Of a DNA stretch of 51,209 nucleotides, positions 48,824 through 51,209 are shown piece by piece. Where the stretch lies: assembly GCF_001673555.1 (NCBI RefSeq), contig NZ_LZMB01000004.1, forward strand, positions 1-51,209. The letters run 5' to 3'. The position numbers and the translations under genes were made by a program. Position 1 is the first letter of the stretch; every line of letters starts with the position of its first letter. The notes under the pieces are model-generated. The model did no database searches and had not been told where the DNA came from. It saw nothing but the letters and a program-made list of their open reading frames with translations. The DNA is from Mycobacterium sp. 1165178.9 (GTDB lineage Bacteria > Actinomycetota > Actinomycetes > Mycobacteriales > Mycobacteriaceae).

Positions 48824-50575
48824 GTGTGCCTGCGTCTCCTTGACGGTTAGTTGCCGACAGCCCAGCCCCTCGGGCAGGTGGTGGGTCGCCACTACCACGG
48901 TCCGCTGCGCGGTGAACAACCCCGTTTCCGGGGTCAACAGATCTCGCAGAATCTGCTCCGCGTCGGTGACGTCGAGATGTTCGGTGGGTTCGTCGAGCAG
49001 CACGATGCCCGCGGGCGAGATCACCGCCCGGGCGAGCAATAGCCGTCTGCGCTGGCCGGCCGAAAGAGCTTGCGCCCCACCGGTCAGCACCGTGGATAAT
49101 CCGTCGGGTAGACCGGCGATCCACGTCTGCAGGCCGACCGCTTCCAGCGCTGCGGTCAGTTTCTCGTCCGGGCAGTCTCCGCGCGCGACCAACAGGTTGT
49201 CGCGGACCGTGGTGGCAAAGATATGGGCGTCCTCAGCGAAAAAGCCGATCGCGCTGCGCAAATCGGCTTCGTCGAGCCCGCTCACATCCACATCGTCCAG
49301 CGTCACCTGCCCGTCCAGTGGCGGCAGCAGGCCGGCGAGTGTCATCAGCAGGGTCGTCTTCCCGGATCCGCTGGCGCCGGTGACGCACAGTCGCGCGCCC
49401 GGCGCCAGGTCCACCTTGATGCGGGTGGAGCGTGCCGCATCGTCGTGACCCGAACGCACGTCGGCGGACAATTTCGCGCAAGCCGAAGTCGGTCCCGAGC
49501 CGACGTGCAGCGGAGTGGACGCTCTCGCCGTCGTGGTCTCAGACCCGGGAGCGGTCAGTTCGAGCAGTCGACGCGCGGCGATCCGCGACCGTGTCAATTG
49601 AACGGCGGCGGCCGGCAAGGGCGTCATCGCCTCGAAGGCGGACAGCGGCAGCAGCATCAGCACGGCCAGCGTGGTGGGGGCGACCGCGTGCGCCAACCCG
49701 ATCCCGGACACGACCGCGCCCAGCACGCTGGCCCCAATCGCCGCGGTGGGCATCGCTTCGGCGATGGCGGCCGGTTTGGCGGCGGCGTCCAGCGAATCGC
49801 CCCAAGTGCGTTGACGGTGTTGCGATTCGGCGATGACATCGGGAAGCAGGCCGGCCACCCGGAGCTCGGGCGCGTGTTCGAGGGCGATCATGGCCGACGT
49901 GTCGCGCTCGGAATGATGCTGCCGGGCGACGTCTTCCTGCGTGGCTGCGGCCCGACCTGCCAGCCGGGGAGCGACAAACCCGGCGGTCAGCAGGGAGATG
50001 GCCAGCACGACGGCCGCCGACGGTGAGATGGCACCGACGACCGCCGTCGCCGCCAGCGCCAGCACCACTGCGACGCCGATCGGCACCAGGGCGCGCACCA
50101 GGACGTTGGCGAGCTCGTCGACGTCAGCACCCACCCGCGCCACCAGTTCACCGCTGTGCAGCCGGATGGAGGCCTCGGCCGGTCCGCGCGCCAGGCGTTG
50201 GTAGATCTGTACGCGCGCGGTGCCGGCCGCGCGCAAGGCCGTGTCATGGGTGGCCAGTCGCTCGCAGTAGTGCAGCACGCCCCGCGAGATCGCGAACATG
50301 CGGACCGCGACCGCCGCCACCGACAGGTCCAGCACGGGCGGCATCTGCCATGCCCGCGTGATCAGCCATGCCGAAACGCCGGCCAGGGCCAGCGCACTGG
50401 TTAGCGAAAGGACCCCGAGCGTGACAGCCGCCAGGACGCGGGGCAGCCGCGGGCGCAGCAGGTCGGCGGCGGCCAACGGTAACCTAGCGCGCCGACCCGC
50501 AGCGCCCGGCTTCGCCGCGCTTGCGATCGCCGCGGGCGCGGCGCGGCGACGCGACGCGGAATCACGCTGGGGCAT
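48770..50575 (-). CDS. cydC: ABC transporter CydC (cytochrome bd assembly)
   Basis: CydC is half of the CydDC exporter of cysteine and glutathione needed for cytochrome bd oxidase assembly. The 601-residue protein has a six-helix membrane part (residues of about 30-320) and an ATPase with Walker A GASGSGKT, signature LSAGQRRRLLLARA, Walker B GIVLLDEPTEHLD and H-loop VVVATHH. The start at ATG 50575 overlaps cydD by 14 bases. The last 18 codons overlap the convergent DUF2156 gene. Corresponds to Rv1620c. Confidence 0.94.
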   Translation of the reverse strand: MPQRDSASRRRAAPAAIASAAKPGAAGRRARLPLAAADLLRPRLPRVLAAVTLGVLSLTSALALAGVSAWLITRAWQMPPVLDLSVAAVAVRMFAISRGVLHYCERLATHDTALRAAGTARVQIYQRLARGPAEASIRLHSGELVARVGADVDELANVLVRALVPIGVAVVLALAATAVVGAISPSAAVVLAISLLTAGFVAPRLAGRAAATQEDVARQHHSERDTSAMIALEHAPELRVAGLLPDVIAESQHRQRTWGDSLDAAAKPAAIAEAMPTAAIGASVLGAVVSGIGLAHAVAPTTLAVLMLLPLSAFEAMTPLPAAAVQLTRSRIAARRLLELTAPGSETTTARASTPLHVGSGPTSACAKLSADVRSGHDDAARSTRIKVDLAPGARLCVTGASGSGKTTLLMTLAGLLPPLDGQVTLDDVDVSGLDEADLRSAIGFFAEDAHIFATTVRDNLLVARGDCPDEKLTAALEAVGLQTWIAGLPDGLSTVLTGGAQALSAGQRRRLLLARAVISPAGIVLLDEPTEHLDVTDAEQILRDLLTPETGLFTAQRTVVVATHHLPEGLGCRQLTVKETQAHSDVSPPRREFQRQQHEQ

Positions 50576-51209
50576 AACGCACTCCCCGCTCGGCGACGAC
50601 TTCGATCACCCGGTCGCCGATGGCCAGGACGGGCGCGCGGTGGCCGACGACGATCACGGTCGCACCCGCCCGCGCCCGCTCGACGATGGCCCGCAAGGCG
50701 CGTTCCTCGGTGGCGGCGTCCAGGTGTGCGGTCGGCTCGTCGAGCAACAGCACGGCGGCCGTCGAGCCGAGCGCCCGGGCCAGACCCAGCCGTTGTCGCT
50801 GTCCCAGCGACAACCCGACACCGCCGCGTCCGAGCGCGGTGCCGCCCGCTTCTGGCAGCTCGGCCAACACCGTGTCGAACCCGGAGTCGGCACAAGCCTT
50901 TTCGACGTCGTCGAGGTTCCCTAGCAGCATGAGGTTCTCGTCGACGGTGCCCGGCACGAGCACCGGGCGTTGCGGAAGCCAGGACAGCTGCGCCCACCAT
51001 GCGGCCGGCTCGAGGTCGGCGACGGCGACGCCGTCCACGATGACCCGACCCGATGATGGCACGCTGATGCCGGCGATCGCCTGCAGGGTGGTGCTCTTGC
51101 CGGCGCCGTTACGTCCGGTCAGCACCGTCACCGAGCCGGGTTCGATGATCGCGTTCAGATCGCGTGGCGCCGGGCCGTCGCGGCCGTCCACGGTCAGACG
51201 ATCGAGGCT
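50562..51209 (-). CDS. cydD: ABC transporter CydD, C-terminal part (gene runs off window)
   Basis: About 215 residues are visible, the ATPase domain; the frame stays open through base 51209, so the N-terminal membrane part lies outside. Walker A is GRNGAGKST, the signature LSLGQRQRLGLARAL, Walker B VLLLDEPTAHLD and the H-loop VIVVGHR. The stop lies 14 bases inside cydC, so the two subunits are coupled. In M. tuberculosis cydA and cydB lie further along. Corresponds to Rv1621c. Confidence 0.93.
   Translation of the reverse strand, partial: SLDRLTVDGRDGPAPRDLNAIIEPGSVTVLTGRNGAGKSTTLQAIAGISVPSSGRVIVDGVAVADLEPAAWWAQLSWLPQRPVLVPGTVDENLMLLGNLDDVEKACADSGFDTVLAELPEAGGTALGRGGVGLSLGQRQRLGLARALGSTAAVLLLDEPTAHLDAATEERALRAIVERARAGATVIVVGHRAPVLAIGDRVIEVVAERGVRYAPA

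Overview
This window is high-GC actinobacterial DNA, and its gene order matches, as I recall it, the Mycobacterium tuberculosis segment Rv1562c to Rv1621c almost gene for gene. Protein sequences look very close to the M. tuberculosis ones, with GTG starts, ATGA/GTGA stop-start overlaps and apparently leaderless promoters. The most likely source is a slow-growing non-tuberculous Mycobacterium (M. avium-complex-like); the species cannot be fixed from this window alone.

Layout. 1-2605: a PAP2 phosphatase cut by the window edge, a flavin split-barrel protein, and a divergent MocR-type regulator that appears to share one operator with it. 2812-9049 (minus): treX-treY-treZ, which makes trehalose from glycogen-type glucans. 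9111-13063 (minus): a membrane acyltransferase, the catalytically degenerate peptidoglycan-binding protein RipD with a Pro/Gln-repeat tail and a structured leader, and a small membrane protein. 13126-16784 (plus): bioA-bioF-bioD and a LigT-like protein. 16781-20648 (minus): a compact four-gene His-rich membrane/lipoprotein module lying exactly where M. tuberculosis carries REP13E12/phiRv1. 20783-24077: bioB, two small genes and a convergent lipase. 24238-28493: the regulator nrtR divergent from nadA-nadB-nadC, with a clear palindromic operator between them. 29120-35606: the histidine operon hisD-C-B-H-A-impA-F-I. 35774-37336: a ChaA-type antiporter and a convergent Bcp peroxiredoxin. 37400-44329: trpE, a Trp-associated membrane protein, trpC, trpB, trpA and lgt. 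44419-48823: a DUF2752 protein, pykA, tesB and a DUF2156 membrane protein. 48770-51209 (minus): cydC and the C-terminal part of cydD.

How it fits together. Most of the window is central biosynthesis: biotin, NAD, histidine, tryptophan and trehalose. The bifunctional HisA/PriA links the histidine and tryptophan sets, because no trpF lies here. The best candidates for something undescribed are (1) the four-gene module at 16781-20648, whose largest protein carries a duplicated DxxWH...PxH signature; (2) the nested dyad leader upstream of ripD at 12303-12384; and (3) a leaderless nine-codon upstream ORF ending in Trp that overlaps the trpB start by TGATG. No RNA genes, insertion sequences, prophage genes or CRISPR arrays were seen.
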